A stretch of DNA of 64,000 nt from Nitrospira defluvii (lineage in GTDB: Bacteria; Nitrospirota; Nitrospiria; Nitrospirales; Nitrospiraceae), in the NCBI GenBank assembly GCA_011525625.1, contig WYAX01000010.1, positions 1 to 64,000 on the forward strand, written 5' to 3'. Both the position numbers and the translations under genes were made by a program. The notes below the pieces were generated by a model. That model worked only from the letters and a program-made list of their open reading frames with translations, searched no databases and had not been told where the DNA came from. The first letter of the stretch is position 1. Each line of letters begins with the position of its first letter. Of the stretch, positions 34,091 to 44,611 are shown in pieces.

Positions 34091-35839
34091 ATGGAAAAAC
34101 GAGTCGTTGTGTTCCTCATTGTGTCCTTGGCCGTCATTATCGGCTACGACTACCTGCTGAAAGGTATGGGTTTGTTGCCGCCCTCGGAGCCGGTGCAGGT
34201 CGCCACCACGGGTACTTCCTCCGGTGCCACCAACCAGCCGTCGGGCCTGGAGAATGGTGCCGCGCAGAGCGCCAGCGCCGAGGCGACGACATCCTCGCCC
34301 GCCTCCGCAAAGCCTGCGCCAATCGACAACGCTGCAGGCGCGGTCAAGGAGGAGCAAACGGTCGAGGTGGATACCGAACTGTTTCGGGCCAAGTTCAGTA
34401 CTCGCGGCGCAGTACTCAAATCGTGGGAACTGAAGCGCTATACGACGTCGGGTGAAAATGGCGCCACGCCGGTGCAGCTGGTCTACAGCGGGGGGCGATT
34501 TAAGGGACCGCTCAGTCTCGTCACCAGCGATCAGGCGCTTACGGGCGATCTTGGAACCGCTGTCTACCAGGTGAGTCAGGATATTACTCGTCTGGACAGC
34601 GCACATCCTGTCGGCCATCTCACGTTCCGGTATCACGATGCTCAGCGAAATCTACAAGTCGAAAAAGAGCTGACCTTCCATCACGGATCCTACGTCGTGG
34701 ACATTGCGATCAGAACTCAGGGGATGACGACTCCGCTCGATGTGACACTGGGGACCAATTTCGGCATCGTGGAGTGGGGAGAAGGCTTCATTGGGCTCAT
34801 GGGGTCGGCCTCGTCGGTCGATGACAAGGTGTTGAAGGAAACGCCGGATGGCGAGTCCGAGCGCAAAGGTGACGTAAAGTGGTCTGCTATTCAGGATAAG
34901 TACTTCTTGAGCGTGCTCATGCCGCAGAAGGCCGCGGCGGCCCTTGCCAAGAAGGAGGGGGACAAGCTGGTGTCGGCTGGTGTCCGATTCCCCGCCCCCG
35001 CAAATGGATCCGTGCTGACGATGCAATTGTATGCCGGCCCTAAGGAGTATGACATTCTCAAGGCGTTGAATGTCGGCCTGGAGGATACGATTGACTTCGG
35101 TTGGTTTGTGTTCGGCAGCTGGGCGTTGGTCAAAGCGGTGGCCAAGCCGATTTTCTACGTGCTGCGCTTCCTGTACGAATTTACGCATAACTATGGCATC
35201 ACGATCATTTTGCTGACCATGCTCATCAAGCTCATGTTCGTGCCCTTGCAGTACAAGAGCTACAAATCGATGAAGCAGATGCAGGTGATTCAGCCGAAAG
35301 TGCTGGCGATCCAGAATAAGTTTAAAGATGACCGCGATCGGCTGAACAAGGAATTGATCAAGCTGTATAAGGATCACCGGGTCAATCCGGTCGGCGGCTG
35401 CTTGCCGATGGTGCTGCAGATGCCGGTGTTCGTCGCGCTCTTCAACATCCTCTACATGACCATCGATCTTCGGCAGGCCCCGTTCATGCTCTGGATCAAG
35501 GACCTCTCCGTGCAGGATCCCTATTACGTGCTGCCGATCATCATGGGTGCGACGATGGTCATTCAGCAGAAGATCACGCCTACCACCATGGACCCGACGC
35601 AGGCGAAGATCATGCTGTTCTTGCCGGTCTTCATGACTTTTCTCTTCGTGAATTTCCCTGCGGGCTTGGTGCTCTATTGGTTGACGAACAATACGCTCAC
35701 GATCACCCAGCAGGTGGTGACAGAGCGGCTGTTCGGCAAGAAGTGGCAAGTTCCGGCTGCGGACGGTGAGGTTCCCGGCGGAGACGAGTCGAAAGAGCAG
35801 AAGTCCAACGGCAAACGGCAAAAGGGTCAGTCCGAATAA
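34091..35839 (+). CDS. yidC: Membrane protein insertase YidC
   Basis: 582 residues. An N-terminal membrane helix is followed by an Ala/Ser/Thr-rich linker, the Gram-negative periplasmic P1 domain (about 90-330) and the conserved five-helix core with 'YGITIILLTMLIKLMFVPLQYKSYKSMKQMQ' type sequence and 'NPVGGCLPMVLQMPVFVALF'. It inserts and folds inner-membrane proteins with or without SecYEG. The long P1 domain supports a Gram-negative cell. Confidence 0.97.
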   Translation: MEKRVVVFLIVSLAVIIGYDYLLKGMGLLPPSEPVQVATTGTSSGATNQPSGLENGAAQSASAEATTSSPASAKPAPIDNAAGAVKEEQTVEVDTELFRAKFSTRGAVLKSWELKRYTTSGENGATPVQLVYSGGRFKGPLSLVTSDQALTGDLGTAVYQVSQDITRLDSAHPVGHLTFRYHDAQRNLQVEKELTFHHGSYVVDIAIRTQGMTTPLDVTLGTNFGIVEWGEGFIGLMGSASSVDDKVLKETPDGESERKGDVKWSAIQDKYFLSVLMPQKAAAALAKKEGDKLVSAGVRFPAPANGSVLTMQLYAGPKEYDILKALNVGLEDTIDFGWFVFGSWALVKAVAKPIFYVLRFLYEFTHNYGITIILLTMLIKLMFVPLQYKSYKSMKQMQVIQPKVLAIQNKFKDDRDRLNKELIKLYKDHRVNPVGGCLPMVLQMPVFVALFNILYMTIDLRQAPFMLWIKDLSVQDPYYVLPIIMGATMVIQQKITPTTMDPTQAKIMLFLPVFMTFLFVNFPAGLVLYWLTNNTLTITQQVVTERLFGKKWQVPAADGEVPGGDESKEQKSNGKRQKGQSE

Positions 35840-35860
35840 CTCCACCCTACTGGGTGCGTC

Positions 35861-37291
35861 ATGCACGGCGCGCTGGACGATACCATCTGTGCCATCGCCA
35901 CTCCCCCCGGGGAAGGGGGTATCGGCGTCATTCGCGTGAGCGGGCTTCATGCCCTTGATGTAGCCGCTCAGGTGATCCTTCCCCGCTCAGGCAAGCTCCT
36001 TCACGAACTGGTGTCCCACAAAATGACGGTTGCGGATGTCTGTGCTCCAGCTATCACTGCAGGAACGGTCCGAGGAGAACAGCTTCCGGCGAGGTTCGTC
36101 ATCGATGAGGCGTTGGTCGTCGTGATGAAGGGCCCGCATTCTTACACGGGGGAAGATGTCGTGGAGGTGCAATGCCATGGAGGTCCCGTGGTGCTCGATC
36201 AGCTCTGTCGTGGGTTGCTCGCTGCCGGCGCGCGGCTCGCTGAGCCAGGTGAATTTACCCGACGCGCGTTTCTCAACGGGAGGCTCGATCTTGCACAAGC
36301 CGAGGCCGTGCTTGAGACCATTCGTGCCAAGACCGCCCGTAGCCTGACCATCGCCCAGTCGCAGCGGCGCGGCGAATTGTCGCGTAAGGTGGAGTTGATT
36401 CGCTCCGATGTAGTGACCGCCCTGGCACACATCGAAGCTGCGCTCGACTTTGGCGACGAGGATATTACGTTTGTGGAAAAGTCTGAACTTGTCGGGCTCC
36501 TGGAGGCGATCGGCCTCAAGCTCCAGCGTTTGGTTGAATCCGGCAACGAAGGGCGTATCTTGAGGGAAGGCGCTGTGGTCGCGATCCTCGGCCGGCCTAA
36601 TGTGGGGAAGTCCAGCTTGCTGAACGCGTTGCTACAGAGCGACCGAGCCATCGTGACTCCCATTCCCGGCACGACACGAGACGTACTCGAGGAATTCGTG
36701 AGTATCGAGGGGATTCCGGTGCGATTGGTTGATACCGCAGGCATCCGCCACACCGATGATCCCGTGGAGGCAGAAGGGATTCGTCGTAGCAGGCTCGCTT
36801 GGCAAGATGCGGACGTGGCATTGATCCTTCTGGACGGGTCCGAGGCGCTTTCTGACGACGACCGTTCCCTCCTATCCAGTTGCGAGGCCGCGCATGTGAT
36901 CCTGGTTCTGAACAAGTGTGATCTGCCACGTCAGTTATCTCGGGCACAACTCGAGGCCCTGAGTCCCGGTCATGGGGGCGTGGTCGATATTTCTGCCACG
37001 ATGCGTCTCGGCTTGGATGAATTACGTGGAACAATCCGTACACGCTTGATGACCAGCGGCTTGGAATCGCGTGAGGGGGTGTTGGTGACCAACCTTCGGC
37101 ACATCGATGCCTGTTCACGTGCACTGCTGGGGGTTAGGCAGGCTCAGCAATCGGTCGCGGATGACCGTGCGGGTGAATTGATTGCGGTCGATCTCCGCAT
37201 TGCGGCAGATGCGTTAGGGGAGATCACCGGGGTCATCACGACGGACGACATCCTCGAACGAATTTTTTCCGAGTTTTGTATCGGGAAATGA
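35861..37291 (+). CDS. mnmE: tRNA modification GTPase MnmE
   Basis: 476 residues: an N-terminal formyl-THF-binding domain (1-120), a helical domain and an inserted G domain with '[14 protein letters not shown]' (G1), 'DTAGI' (G3) and 'NKCD' (G4). It ends 'CIGK', the family's C-terminal C-[IL]-G-K with its catalytic Cys. With MnmG it adds the carboxymethylaminomethyl or aminomethyl group at wobble U34. The mnmG gene follows 13 bp later. Confidence 0.97.
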   Translation: MHGALDDTICAIATPPGEGGIGVIRVSGLHALDVAAQVILPRSGKLLHELVSHKMTVADVCAPAITAGTVRGEQLPARFVIDEALVVVMKGPHSYTGEDVVEVQCHGGPVVLDQLCRGLLAAGARLAEPGEFTRRAFLNGRLDLAQAEAVLETIRAKTARSLTIAQSQRRGELSRKVELIRSDVVTALAHIEAALDFGDEDITFVEKSELVGLLEAIGLKLQRLVESGNEGRILREGAVVAILGRPNVGKSSLLNALLQSDRAIVTPIPGTTRDVLEEFVSIEGIPVRLVDTAGIRHTDDPVEAEGIRRSRLAWQDADVALILLDGSEALSDDDRSLLSSCEAAHVILVLNKCDLPRQLSRAQLEALSPGHGGVVDISATMRLGLDELRGTIRTRLMTSGLESREGVLVTNLRHIDACSRALLGVRQAQQSVADDRAGELIAVDLRIAADALGEITGVITTDDILERIFSEFCIGK

Positions 37292-37304
37292 AGGGATCAT
37301 TGTG

Positions 37305-39185
37305 ATGGGGGAACGGTGTGATGTGATCGTGGTCGGGGGAGGTCACGCAGGGTGTGAAGCCGCTCTGGCCGCAGCGCGCATGGGGGCGCGGACATTGTTG
37401 CTGACCATGGACCCCGACCGGATTGCCCAGATGTCCTGCAATCCTGCCATCGGCGGTATCGCGAAGGGGCACCTGGTGAAAGAGATCGATGCCTTGGGTG
37501 GTGAGATGGGCCGGAATACGGACCAGGCGGGCATTCAGTTTCGCATGATCAACACGAGTAAAGGGCCGGCAGTTCGTGCCTTGAGGGCGCAGTGCGACAA
37601 AAAGGTCTATCGACAGGTCATGCAGAAAACGCTCACAGAGCAGCCCGGACTCACGATCATGGGCGGGACGGTCGCTCGCGTACTCACGCACGCTGGGGCA
37701 GTCACGGGCATCATCACCGATTCCGGAATGCGCATTCAGGCGAGCGCCGTCGTGCTTACGTCCGGGACGTTTTTGAAGGGGCTCATCCATATCGGTCTGA
37801 ACCATTTCCCTGCTGGGAGAGCTGGGGAGTCGTCGGCGGAGGAGCTGTCGGACTGCATGCGTGATTTTGGCTTCGAAGTCGGGCGTCTGAAAACAGGAAC
37901 TCCGCCTCGATTGGACCGGGATTCCATCGATTTTTCTGTCATGGAACTGCAGCCGGGAGATGACCCGCCTCCGCCATTCTCGTACCGAACTACGCGGATT
38001 CCTCTGCGTCAGGTGCCATGCCACCTGACCCACACGAACTCGCAAACGCATGATATTATTGCAAAAAATGTCGATAGATCGCCGCTCTTCAGTGGAGTGA
38101 TTGCGTCTGTTGGTCCTCGGTATTGTCCATCCATTGAAGATAAGGTCGTCAGGTTCGCCGACAAGAACCGCCACCAAATCTTCATCGAACCGGAGGGGCT
38201 TGAGACCAACGAGTTTTACCCGAACGGCATCTCAACCAGCTTACCCGTTGATGTCCAGGCCTCCATGTTGAAAACCATCCCAGGGCTGGAGCAGGCGAAA
38301 ATACTTAAGCCCGGGTACGCCGTGGAATATGACTATTTCCCCCCACGGCAACTGCATGGCACCCTGGAGACCAAGTTGGTCGAGGGTCTGTACCATGCGG
38401 GGCAAATCAATGGGACATCCGGTTATGAAGAGGCGGGGGCTCAGGGCATCATGGCTGGCATTAATGCGGCCCTGAAGCTCCGTGGAGCAAAGCCGCTTGT
38501 GCTTGACCGGTCACAGGCCTATATCGGCGTCTTGATTGACGATTTGATTACGAAGGATGCCAGAGAACCCTATCGCATGTTTACGTCACGAGCTGAGTAT
38601 CGTCTATTGCTTCGTCATGACAATGCGGATGTACGCCTGATGGAAATCGGTCACCGTATCGGACTGATTGCCGAGGAGGCTTGTGAAAGGCTTCTCACGA
38701 AGCGGGAGCGGATCGAGCGAGAGGTCATGCGGCTGAGGGAAACGAGGCCAAAGCTCACGCCTGAGGTGAGACGCCTTATCGAAGATGAGGCCGTCGGCGC
38801 AGTGTCTCCCACGCAATCGCTTGCTGAGATTTTGCGCCGCCAGGACATGACCTATGAAAAGGTTGCCGCTGTATTCGGCGGGCCGGGCATTCTGGATCCT
38901 GATGTGGTGGAAGCCGTTCAGCTTGAAGTGAAATATGAGGGGTATATCAAAAGGCAGCTCCAGCAGATTCAGCGATCGCAAAAGTTTGAGCATAGAGCCA
39001 TACCCGCTGAGTTTGACTATGACAACGTGTCCGGATTTTCCGCCGAGGTCAGAGAGAAGCTCAAGCGAGTGAGGCCGGCGTCGGTGGGGCAAGCGTCCCG
39101 CATTGCCGGTGTGACGCCTGCCGCTATGTCGCTCCTGCTGGTTGCGATCGAGCGCTGGCGGCGGCAACCGGCAAGGGGTGAGTAG
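37305..39185 (+). CDS. mnmG: tRNA modification enzyme MnmG (GidA)
   Basis: 626 residues from the ATG at 37305 with AAGGG upstream; a GTG at 37302 is an equal option. '[21 protein letters not shown]' type FAD-binding Rossmann motif is at 6-26, followed by '[23 protein letters not shown]' type sequence, '[11 protein letters not shown]', 'LKTGTPPRL' and '[23 protein letters not shown]'. It partners MnmE in U34 modification. Genes of this family often lie close to the replication origin. Confidence 0.97.
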   Translation: MGERCDVIVVGGGHAGCEAALAAARMGARTLLLTMDPDRIAQMSCNPAIGGIAKGHLVKEIDALGGEMGRNTDQAGIQFRMINTSKGPAVRALRAQCDKKVYRQVMQKTLTEQPGLTIMGGTVARVLTHAGAVTGIITDSGMRIQASAVVLTSGTFLKGLIHIGLNHFPAGRAGESSAEELSDCMRDFGFEVGRLKTGTPPRLDRDSIDFSVMELQPGDDPPPPFSYRTTRIPLRQVPCHLTHTNSQTHDIIAKNVDRSPLFSGVIASVGPRYCPSIEDKVVRFADKNRHQIFIEPEGLETNEFYPNGISTSLPVDVQASMLKTIPGLEQAKILKPGYAVEYDYFPPRQLHGTLETKLVEGLYHAGQINGTSGYEEAGAQGIMAGINAALKLRGAKPLVLDRSQAYIGVLIDDLITKDAREPYRMFTSRAEYRLLLRHDNADVRLMEIGHRIGLIAEEACERLLTKRERIEREVMRLRETRPKLTPEVRRLIEDEAVGAVSPTQSLAEILRRQDMTYEKVAAVFGGPGILDPDVVEAVQLEVKYEGYIKRQLQQIQRSQKFEHRAIPAEFDYDNVSGFSAEVREKLKRVRPASVGQASRIAGVTPAAMSLLLVAIERWRRQPARGE

Positions 39186-39272
39186 GTGTGGCGCGATGTG
39201 AATGATCGTCCCGTGCGGTTTTCAGTAAGAACCGTGCCCTGGACCTTGACCACTGGGATCCCTTTCGCGTAA

Positions 39273-39929
39273 TTGTTCCACGTGGAACAGGACGCAATTC
39301 AGTTCGAACACTCCCTTCGTGCATTCGCCGCGCAGCTCTCACTGCCACTTCCTGATTTATCAATACCCTATTTCTCTCGCTATTTGAACGAACTCAAAGC
39401 GTGGAACCGGGCCATCAATCTCACGGCTATCGACCAGGATATCGAGATTGTGGTGAAGCATTTTATTGATTCAATGGCTGGCGTGAAAGTCATTGATGAC
39501 AATAGTGAAAAGTCAATTTTGGACATTGGGGCCGGAGCCGGTTTCCCGTCGCTACCCATCAAATTTATACGGCCGGACTCGGCCATGGTACTGCTCGAGC
39601 CGAGCGAGAAGCGGAGCTCGTTTTTGCGGTACATGATTGGAACGCTTGGTTTGAGAAAGATGGCTGTGGTGACCGCCAAAGTGGAAGATTACATTGAGAG
39701 GCAGGAATCGGCGCAGATATTTGATTACCTTGTTGTTCGGGCCTTGAAGGTTGACGGACGCGGCCTGGAGCTTGAAAAGTTGCTCAAGCCGGGCGGGAAG
39801 GCGGTGTTGTACCGAGCTGAACGGGTTGAGAAGGGGTTTGAGCTGGCCAACCTTGCTTTGCTCGAAGAAGTCGAGTATGAGCTTCCGTCTGGATATGGTC
39901 ATCGAGTGTTGTCGGTCTTTTCGAGGTGA
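39273..39929 (+). CDS. rsmG: 16S rRNA (guanine-527-N7) methyltransferase RsmG
   Basis: 218 residues from a TTG at 39273, whose first codons are the parS palindrome (giving M-F-H-V-E-Q). SAM-binding motif 'ILDIGAGAGFPSLPIKFIRP' lies at about 73-92, preceded by 'LNELKAWNRAINLTAI' and followed by 'FLRYMIGTLGL'. It methylates G527 of 16S rRNA (known of the family). No other start is available upstream in frame. It sits between two parS sites. Confidence 0.93.
   Translation: MFHVEQDAIQFEHSLRAFAAQLSLPLPDLSIPYFSRYLNELKAWNRAINLTAIDQDIEIVVKHFIDSMAGVKVIDDNSEKSILDIGAGAGFPSLPIKFIRPDSAMVLLEPSEKRSSFLRYMIGTLGLRKMAVVTAKVEDYIERQESAQIFDYLVVRALKVDGRGLELEKLLKPGGKAVLYRAERVEKGFELANLALLEEVEYELPSGYGHRVLSVFSR
39274..39289. 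promoter_or_regulatory. parS: parS centromere site 1
   Basis: TGTTCCACGTGGAACA, a perfect 16-bp palindrome. It differs from the widespread parS TGTTTCACGTGAAACA by one symmetric base change per arm. It overlaps the start of rsmG, close to parAB. Confidence 0.9.
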
Positions 39930-39934
39930 GTCGA

Positions 39935-39950
39935 TGTTCCACGTGGAACA
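39935..39950. promoter_or_regulatory. parS: parS centromere site 2
   Basis: The same 16-bp palindrome as the first site, with one further symmetric base on each side (39934-39951). It lies between rsmG and parA, 44 bp before the parA start. Confidence 0.9.
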
Positions 39951-39993
39951 TCGGCAATGAAGCGGTTAAGTGCTAGCGAAAATTGGGGGCGAT

Positions 39994-40770
39994 ATGGCTC
40001 GAATCATTGCTGTTGCAAACCAAAAAGGTGGAGTGGGCAAAACGACCACCTCGGTGAATCTTGCCGCAGCCCTGGCGATTGAAGGGGGGTCTGTCCTGTT
40101 GGTGGATATTGATCCTCAGGGTAATGCCACCAGCGGGCTGGGTGTGGATGCCATGGCGCTCGGGAAAACGATTTACAATGCATTGATTGTGAAGGAAAGC
40201 CTTGTCTCGCTTACTATGAGCACCGCGGTCAACGGCTTGTCGCTGGTCCCCGCCAATTCCCACCTGGCCGGCGCTGAGGTTGAGTTGGTGAATATTGAGG
40301 GGCGAGAGCAGCGGTTGAAAGAGGCATTGGCTGAAGTCGACGACCGCTATGACACGATCTTGCTGGATTGCCCTCCTGCTCTGGGCCTCTTGACGATCAA
40401 TGCGATGGTGGCTGCCCATTCCGTCCTGATTCCTGTGCAGTGTGAATACTATGCGATGGAAGGATTGGGGCGGCTTATGGAGAGCATTCAGCGTCTCCGT
40501 CAATCGCTCAATCCGAACCTTGAGATTGAGGGCATTGTCCTCACGATGTATGACGCGCGTAACTCGCTGGCACGTCAGGTCGTCGAGCAGATTCGCGGGC
40601 ATTTTGGCGAGAGTGTGTATCAAACCATGATTCCCCGCAATGTGACCTTGGCCGAGGCGCCAAGCTACGGCCGTCCTGCGCTGCTCTACAACGTGGCATC
40701 CTCTGGTGCCCAAGCCTATCTTTCCTTAGCCAAGGAGTTTGTGGTCCATGGAGAAAAAAGCCCTCGGTAG
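39994..40770 (+). CDS. parA: Chromosome-partitioning ATPase ParA (Soj)
   Basis: 258 residues from the ATG at 39994 with GGGGGCG upstream. Deviant Walker A 'NQKGGVGKTTTSVNLAAAL' (9-27), 'VDIDPQGNATSG' and 'ILLDCPPALGLLT' are intact. ParA forms ATP-dependent gradients on DNA that move ParB-parS complexes during origin segregation. The stop overlaps the parB start by 23 bp. Confidence 0.97.
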   Translation: MARIIAVANQKGGVGKTTTSVNLAAALAIEGGSVLLVDIDPQGNATSGLGVDAMALGKTIYNALIVKESLVSLTMSTAVNGLSLVPANSHLAGAEVELVNIEGREQRLKEALAEVDDRYDTILLDCPPALGLLTINAMVAAHSVLIPVQCEYYAMEGLGRLMESIQRLRQSLNPNLEIEGIVLTMYDARNSLARQVVEQIRGHFGESVYQTMIPRNVTLAEAPSYGRPALLYNVASSGAQAYLSLAKEFVVHGEKSPR

Positions 40771-41596
40771 AGGTCTCGATGCGCTCTTGCCGAGCGGTCG
40801 AACAACGGCGGATCCTGAGCGTGGTGATGTTCAGGAGTTGCGCTTGGAAGCCATTGTCCCGAACCGGTTTCAACCGCGACAGCAATTCTCGGAACTTGAA
40901 TTGGCCGAACTGACGGCATCCCTGAAAGAAAATGGCCTACTTCAGCCGATTCTCGTGCGGCGCAAGGGTGATGGCATCTACGAATTGATTGCCGGTGAAC
41001 GCCGGTTGAGAGCTGCTAAGTTGGCGGGAATGCAGAAGATTCCTGCTCTTGTTCGGAACGTGTCTGATCAAGAGTCCATGGTCCTTGCGTTGGTGGAAAA
41101 CCTACAACGGGACGACCTGAATCCCATGGAGACTGCACGGGCCTATCAGCGGATGTTGAATGAGTTCGGGCTCACCCAGGAGGCCATCGCGCAGAAGGTG
41201 GCCTGCGATCGGTCGTCTGTGGCCAACATGTTGCGGTTGACCTCGTTGCCTGCAGAGGTGCAGCACATGATCGAGACCGATCAATTGTCGACAGGGCACG
41301 CGAAGGTCATTCTGGGGCTTGTGACCCCGGCTGCGCAAATCAGCTTGGCGGCTCAAATCGTTAGTGAGCAATTGTCGGTGCGTGATGCGGAACGGATGGT
41401 GCAGGGGCACGCGGAGGCGAAAAAGGCCGGCAAGCGACCGGCCAGAGCCCCCCTGCGATCGGACCTTGAGGAGCGGCTGCAGAAACGCTTGGGAACGAGG
41501 GTGGACGTTCAGCGAGGGCGTCGCAGCGGCAAGATCGTCATCCATTATTTTTCCCCTGAAGAATTAGACGGGTTGGTGGAGCGATTGCTCGATTGA
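40748..41596 (+). CDS. parB: Chromosome-partitioning protein ParB (Spo0J)
   Basis: 282 residues. N-terminal 'KKALGRGLDALLPSG' (ParA-stimulating Arg motif), the CTPase/ParB box 'GIYELIAGERRLRAAKLAG', then the helix-turn-helix 'LTQEAIAQKVACDRSSVANMLRL' and a C-terminal dimerisation tail. ParB binds the parS sites nearby and spreads as a CTP-dependent clamp. Confidence 0.97.
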   Translation: MEKKALGRGLDALLPSGRTTADPERGDVQELRLEAIVPNRFQPRQQFSELELAELTASLKENGLLQPILVRRKGDGIYELIAGERRLRAAKLAGMQKIPALVRNVSDQESMVLALVENLQRDDLNPMETARAYQRMLNEFGLTQEAIAQKVACDRSSVANMLRLTSLPAEVQHMIETDQLSTGHAKVILGLVTPAAQISLAAQIVSEQLSVRDAERMVQGHAEAKKAGKRPARAPLRSDLEERLQKRLGTRVDVQRGRRSGKIVIHYFSPEELDGLVERLLD

Positions 41597-41746
41597 TGGT
41601 CGACGCATTTTCAAGGCAGATTTTCTCGCCTTGACCGGAGTAGAATGCCGTCAGAATTTGAGAGTCGAGAGTGGCATCAGCCTGCGGTACTGTGCATGTC
41701 CTCCACTCAGCGGGTGAGTGGTTGTCATTTGTTGGAGGTGTGAGAA

Positions 41747-42229
41747 ATGGCGTGGATTAGTAAGGACAAGCCAGAAGGCAAGCGTCAAGCGGGACAAAGT
41801 GAGGGGACTGAAATGGATAATTTGGAAGCTGCGGTACCACGTGAGGGGAGCGAAGAAATCAATGCATTTGTCGGGAAGGGCGTGAGCTTTAAGGGGGTCA
41901 TTTCCTATAACGGCACGGTCCGCATTGATGGCAATCTGGACGGGGAAATTCATACCGAAGGGGTGTTGCTGGTCGGTGAGGATGCGGTCCTGACGGCGAA
42001 GATCACGGCCGGGACGGTCGTGTGTAAGGGGAAAATCACCGGCGATATCAGCGCGCGCGAGAAGGTGAAATTGCGGGCTCCTGCCGTTGTGAATGCCGGG
42101 GTGAAGGCACCACTGCTGGCTATGGAAGAGGGCGTGGTCTTCAATGGCACGTTGGAGATGAGCCAGACCGGTACGCGCGAGCCTCAGGGGACTACGCGGG
42201 GACAGGGCGTGAAGCTGGTGAACGGATAG
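41747..42229 (+). CDS. Bactofilin
   Basis: 160 residues; GGAGGTGTGAGAA precedes the ATG. The central domain is a right-handed beta-helix of short repeats: 'FKGVISYNGTVRIDGNLDGEI', 'GVLLVGEDAVLTAKITAGTVVCKGKITGDI' type strands and so on. Bactofilins polymerise into cytoskeletal filaments involved in shape and polar placement, and in several species interact with ParAB. It is followed by a second bactofilin. Confidence 0.93.
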   Translation: MAWISKDKPEGKRQAGQSEGTEMDNLEAAVPREGSEEINAFVGKGVSFKGVISYNGTVRIDGNLDGEIHTEGVLLVGEDAVLTAKITAGTVVCKGKITGDISAREKVKLRAPAVVNAGVKAPLLAMEEGVVFNGTLEMSQTGTREPQGTTRGQGVKLVNG

Positions 42230-42351
42230 TTCCTTTCGACGCCGAATTCGTGTAGGCAGATGTGGCCTTGCGCGCATGAAGTGGGCAGGGTGGTTGATTC
42301 AGTCCGCGCCACGGCTGGTTATCGCCGTGGGGGATGTCAAGGAGGACGCTG

Positions 42352-42807
42352 ATGTGGGGTGAGACCAAAAAGCAGTCCGTCGCGGAAGACGACAAGTTCA
42401 CCTTTCTCGGGAAGGGCACGAGTTTTAAGGGCATCGTCACGTTTGATGGGACGGTCCGGATCGATGGGCGTGTCGAGGGGGAAGTGCATACCGGCGGAGC
42501 CGTGATTGTCGGGGAGAGTGCGGTGATCAAGGGCGTGATTGCCGCCGGTTCAGTTGAGATCAGTGGGCGAGTGAAGGGGTCCATCACGGCAGTTCAGAAA
42601 GTCGAGATCCAGAAGCCGGGAATTCTGATCGGCGACATCCAGAGTCCGGTGGTCGTGATCGAAGAAGGAGCTCATTTCCACGGAATGAGTAATATGGGAG
42701 CGGAGAAGTGGGTAGAGGACGAGGCGGCGGACTTCGCCGCACCGCAAGATCCTGGAGTCCGTGACCTGGTCGCCCACCGCGGCAAGGTTAAAACGCAAGA
42801 GCCGTAA
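42352..42807 (+). CDS. Bactofilin, second copy
   Basis: 151 residues from the ATG at 42352 with AAGGAGG. The repeats 'FKGIVTFDGTVRIDGRVEGEV' and 'AVIVGESAVIKGVIAAG' match the first copy closely, so it looks like a tandem duplication, but the tails differ. The two proteins may co-polymerise. It is the last gene of the par/bactofilin cluster. Confidence 0.93.
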   Translation: MWGETKKQSVAEDDKFTFLGKGTSFKGIVTFDGTVRIDGRVEGEVHTGGAVIVGESAVIKGVIAAGSVEISGRVKGSITAVQKVEIQKPGILIGDIQSPVVVIEEGAHFHGMSNMGAEKWVEDEAADFAAPQDPGVRDLVAHRGKVKTQEP

Positions 42808-42836
42808 CCCATCGTCCTAATGCCCTCCCGGTCGTC

Positions 42837-43922
42837 ATGATGAAACGCCCAACCGTGCTGCTAGGTATGAGCGGCGGAGTGGATAGCTCCGTCGCTGCAT
42901 CGTTGCTCGTGCGACAAGGTTACGATGTCCACGGGGTTACGCTGCAGGTGTGGGAGCATGAAGACGAGCAGGTTGCCGTCTCGAAACGCTGGGAAGAGCG
43001 GGGATGCTGCAAGATCGGCATCGCGAAGTTCGTCGCGCAGCGTCTACGTATTCCTTATGAGGTGGTCGATCGCCGAGCCGTCTTTCAGCAGGGGGTTATC
43101 GACGACTTCGTGACGGGGTATGCGTCTGGCACGACCCCGAATCCCTGCGTCCGGTGCAATGAACGCGTGAAGCTACATTCGCTCTACGCGCTGGCTCAGG
43201 AGCGTGGGGTGGACTATGTCGCGACCGGGCATTATGCGCGTGTCGAGCAGGCCGAGGACGGCTGGTCGTTGCACCGGGCGGTAGACGCGCATAAGGACCA
43301 GAGCTACTTTCTCTATCGCATGGATGCCGCCTGGTTGCCCAAGATGCTCTTTCCGGTTGGAGGCATGCGCAAGCAGGAAGTGTGGCAGGAGGCTGAAGCC
43401 CTGGGATTGCCGGTCGAGGAGCTGAAAGAAAGTCAGGAAATTTGTTTCGTGAGCCATGGTGACTATCGCACGTTCCTGGAGAAGGAGCGGCCGGAACTGA
43501 GGCAGCCGGGGACCTTCGTCGGCCTCGATGGAGAAGTGCTGGGACGGCATGAGGGCATTGCCTTTTATACGCCTGGCCAGCGTCGTGGACTCGGCGTCGC
43601 GGTGGGGCAGCGGTTATATGTGCAGAAGGTGGTGCCGGAGTCGGGTCAGGTCGTGTTGTGTGCCGGGGAGCAGCTGGCGCAGTCGCATTGTCTGGTCGGC
43701 GATCTCAGGCTTTTCGCCGAGCCGATTGGCGCGCACCCGGTGGAAGCCGAGGTGAAGATTCGCCATGCGACGCCGCCGACCGCTGCGACCCTCCTTCCCT
43801 CAGGTGACGGGAGTCTGTTGGTTCGGTTTCACCAGCCGCAGCGGGCTCTGAGTCCCGGACAGTCTGCGGTCTTTTATCGTGGAGACCGGGTTCTCGGGGG
43901 CGGGATTATTCAGCGTTCCTAG
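42837..43922 (+). CDS. mnmA: tRNA-uridine 2-sulfurtransferase MnmA
   Basis: 361 residues. The PP-loop 'LLGMSGGVDSSVAASLLV' (8-25), 'NPCVRCNERVKL' with the catalytic Cys, 'VATGHYARV' and 'KESQEICFVSHGDY' with the second active Cys are present. MnmA makes 2-thiouridine at U34 of Lys, Glu and Gln tRNAs, complementing the MnmEG modification encoded nearby. Confidence 0.97.
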   Translation: MMKRPTVLLGMSGGVDSSVAASLLVRQGYDVHGVTLQVWEHEDEQVAVSKRWEERGCCKIGIAKFVAQRLRIPYEVVDRRAVFQQGVIDDFVTGYASGTTPNPCVRCNERVKLHSLYALAQERGVDYVATGHYARVEQAEDGWSLHRAVDAHKDQSYFLYRMDAAWLPKMLFPVGGMRKQEVWQEAEALGLPVEELKESQEICFVSHGDYRTFLEKERPELRQPGTFVGLDGEVLGRHEGIAFYTPGQRRGLGVAVGQRLYVQKVVPESGQVVLCAGEQLAQSHCLVGDLRLFAEPIGAHPVEAEVKIRHATPPTAATLLPSGDGSLLVRFHQPQRALSPGQSAVFYRGDRVLGGGIIQRS

Positions 43923-43961
43923 GTCGCAGGTCGTTCGTGCCCACCGGGTCACGTTCTCTCC

Positions 43962-43991
43962 TTGACAGTGCCCGCGTTTGAATGCTAACTT
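43962..43991 (+). promoter_or_regulatory. Candidate promoter of the atp operon
   Basis: TTGACA at 43962-43967 is a perfect -35. The -10 is weaker: TAACTT at 43986-43991 with an 18-bp spacer. It lies about 80 bp upstream of atpH. Confidence 0.45.
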
Positions 43992-44069
43992 GGCGCGCTT
44001 TTTGTCGTGCCCACCGCACGCAAGCTTCCCGTTTGATCAAAACACGGTTAACCGTAGCGGATAGTCATT

Positions 44070-44609
44070 GTGATTAAGACAGCCGTCGCACGTCGATACG
44101 CAAAAGCTCTGTTTGAACTCCTTGACACTCCCAGCATCGAGTCGGCTCGCTTGGCGTTGAATGCCTTAGGGGAGGCCTTCGCGCACTCAGCCGCCCTACG
44201 GCATGCCGTCGCCTCACCGGTATTCCCGGAAGCCACCAAGCTCGGTGTGCTGATAGAGGTGGCGACCAAGCTCGGGTGTCCGGCGGTCGTCCAGCGTTTC
44301 CTCGATCAGTTAGTAAAAAAGAATCGCGTCAGTTTCCTGCCCGACATCGCCGAGGCCTTTGCCAAGCTGGTGGACGAATCCAAGGGGACGCAGCAAGTGC
44401 TGGTGTCCTCCGCAACCGCCTTGCCTGCGAGCGAGCAGGATCGGATCACGACCCGATTGCGCGATGTCTTGCAGCGCGATGTCGATGTCACTTTCCATAC
44501 AGAACCTGAACATGTCGCCGGCCTCCATATCCGACTGGGCAGCACCGTCGTAGATAGCACGGTCCGGGGCCGACTGAGCGCCATGCAGCGTGTGTTGACC
44601 AAGGAGTAG
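44070..44609 (+). CDS. atpH: ATP synthase F1 subunit delta
   Basis: 179 residues from a GTG at 44070. '[13 protein letters not shown]' is the family N-terminus and '[32 protein letters not shown]' type sequence the C-terminal block. Delta is part of the peripheral stalk that links F1 to b subunits. No atpF or other F0 gene precedes it, so F0 must be encoded elsewhere. It ends 2 bp before atpA. Confidence 0.95.
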   Translation: MIKTAVARRYAKALFELLDTPSIESARLALNALGEAFAHSAALRHAVASPVFPEATKLGVLIEVATKLGCPAVVQRFLDQLVKKNRVSFLPDIAEAFAKLVDESKGTQQVLVSSATALPASEQDRITTRLRDVLQRDVDVTFHTEPEHVAGLHIRLGSTVVDSTVRGRLSAMQRVLTKE

Positions 44610-44611
44610 CC

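Noticed and set aside
34652-35950. Long minus-strand frame over yidC
   Set aside because: It is the antisense of yidC, which is unambiguous; His- and Arg-rich shadow composition.
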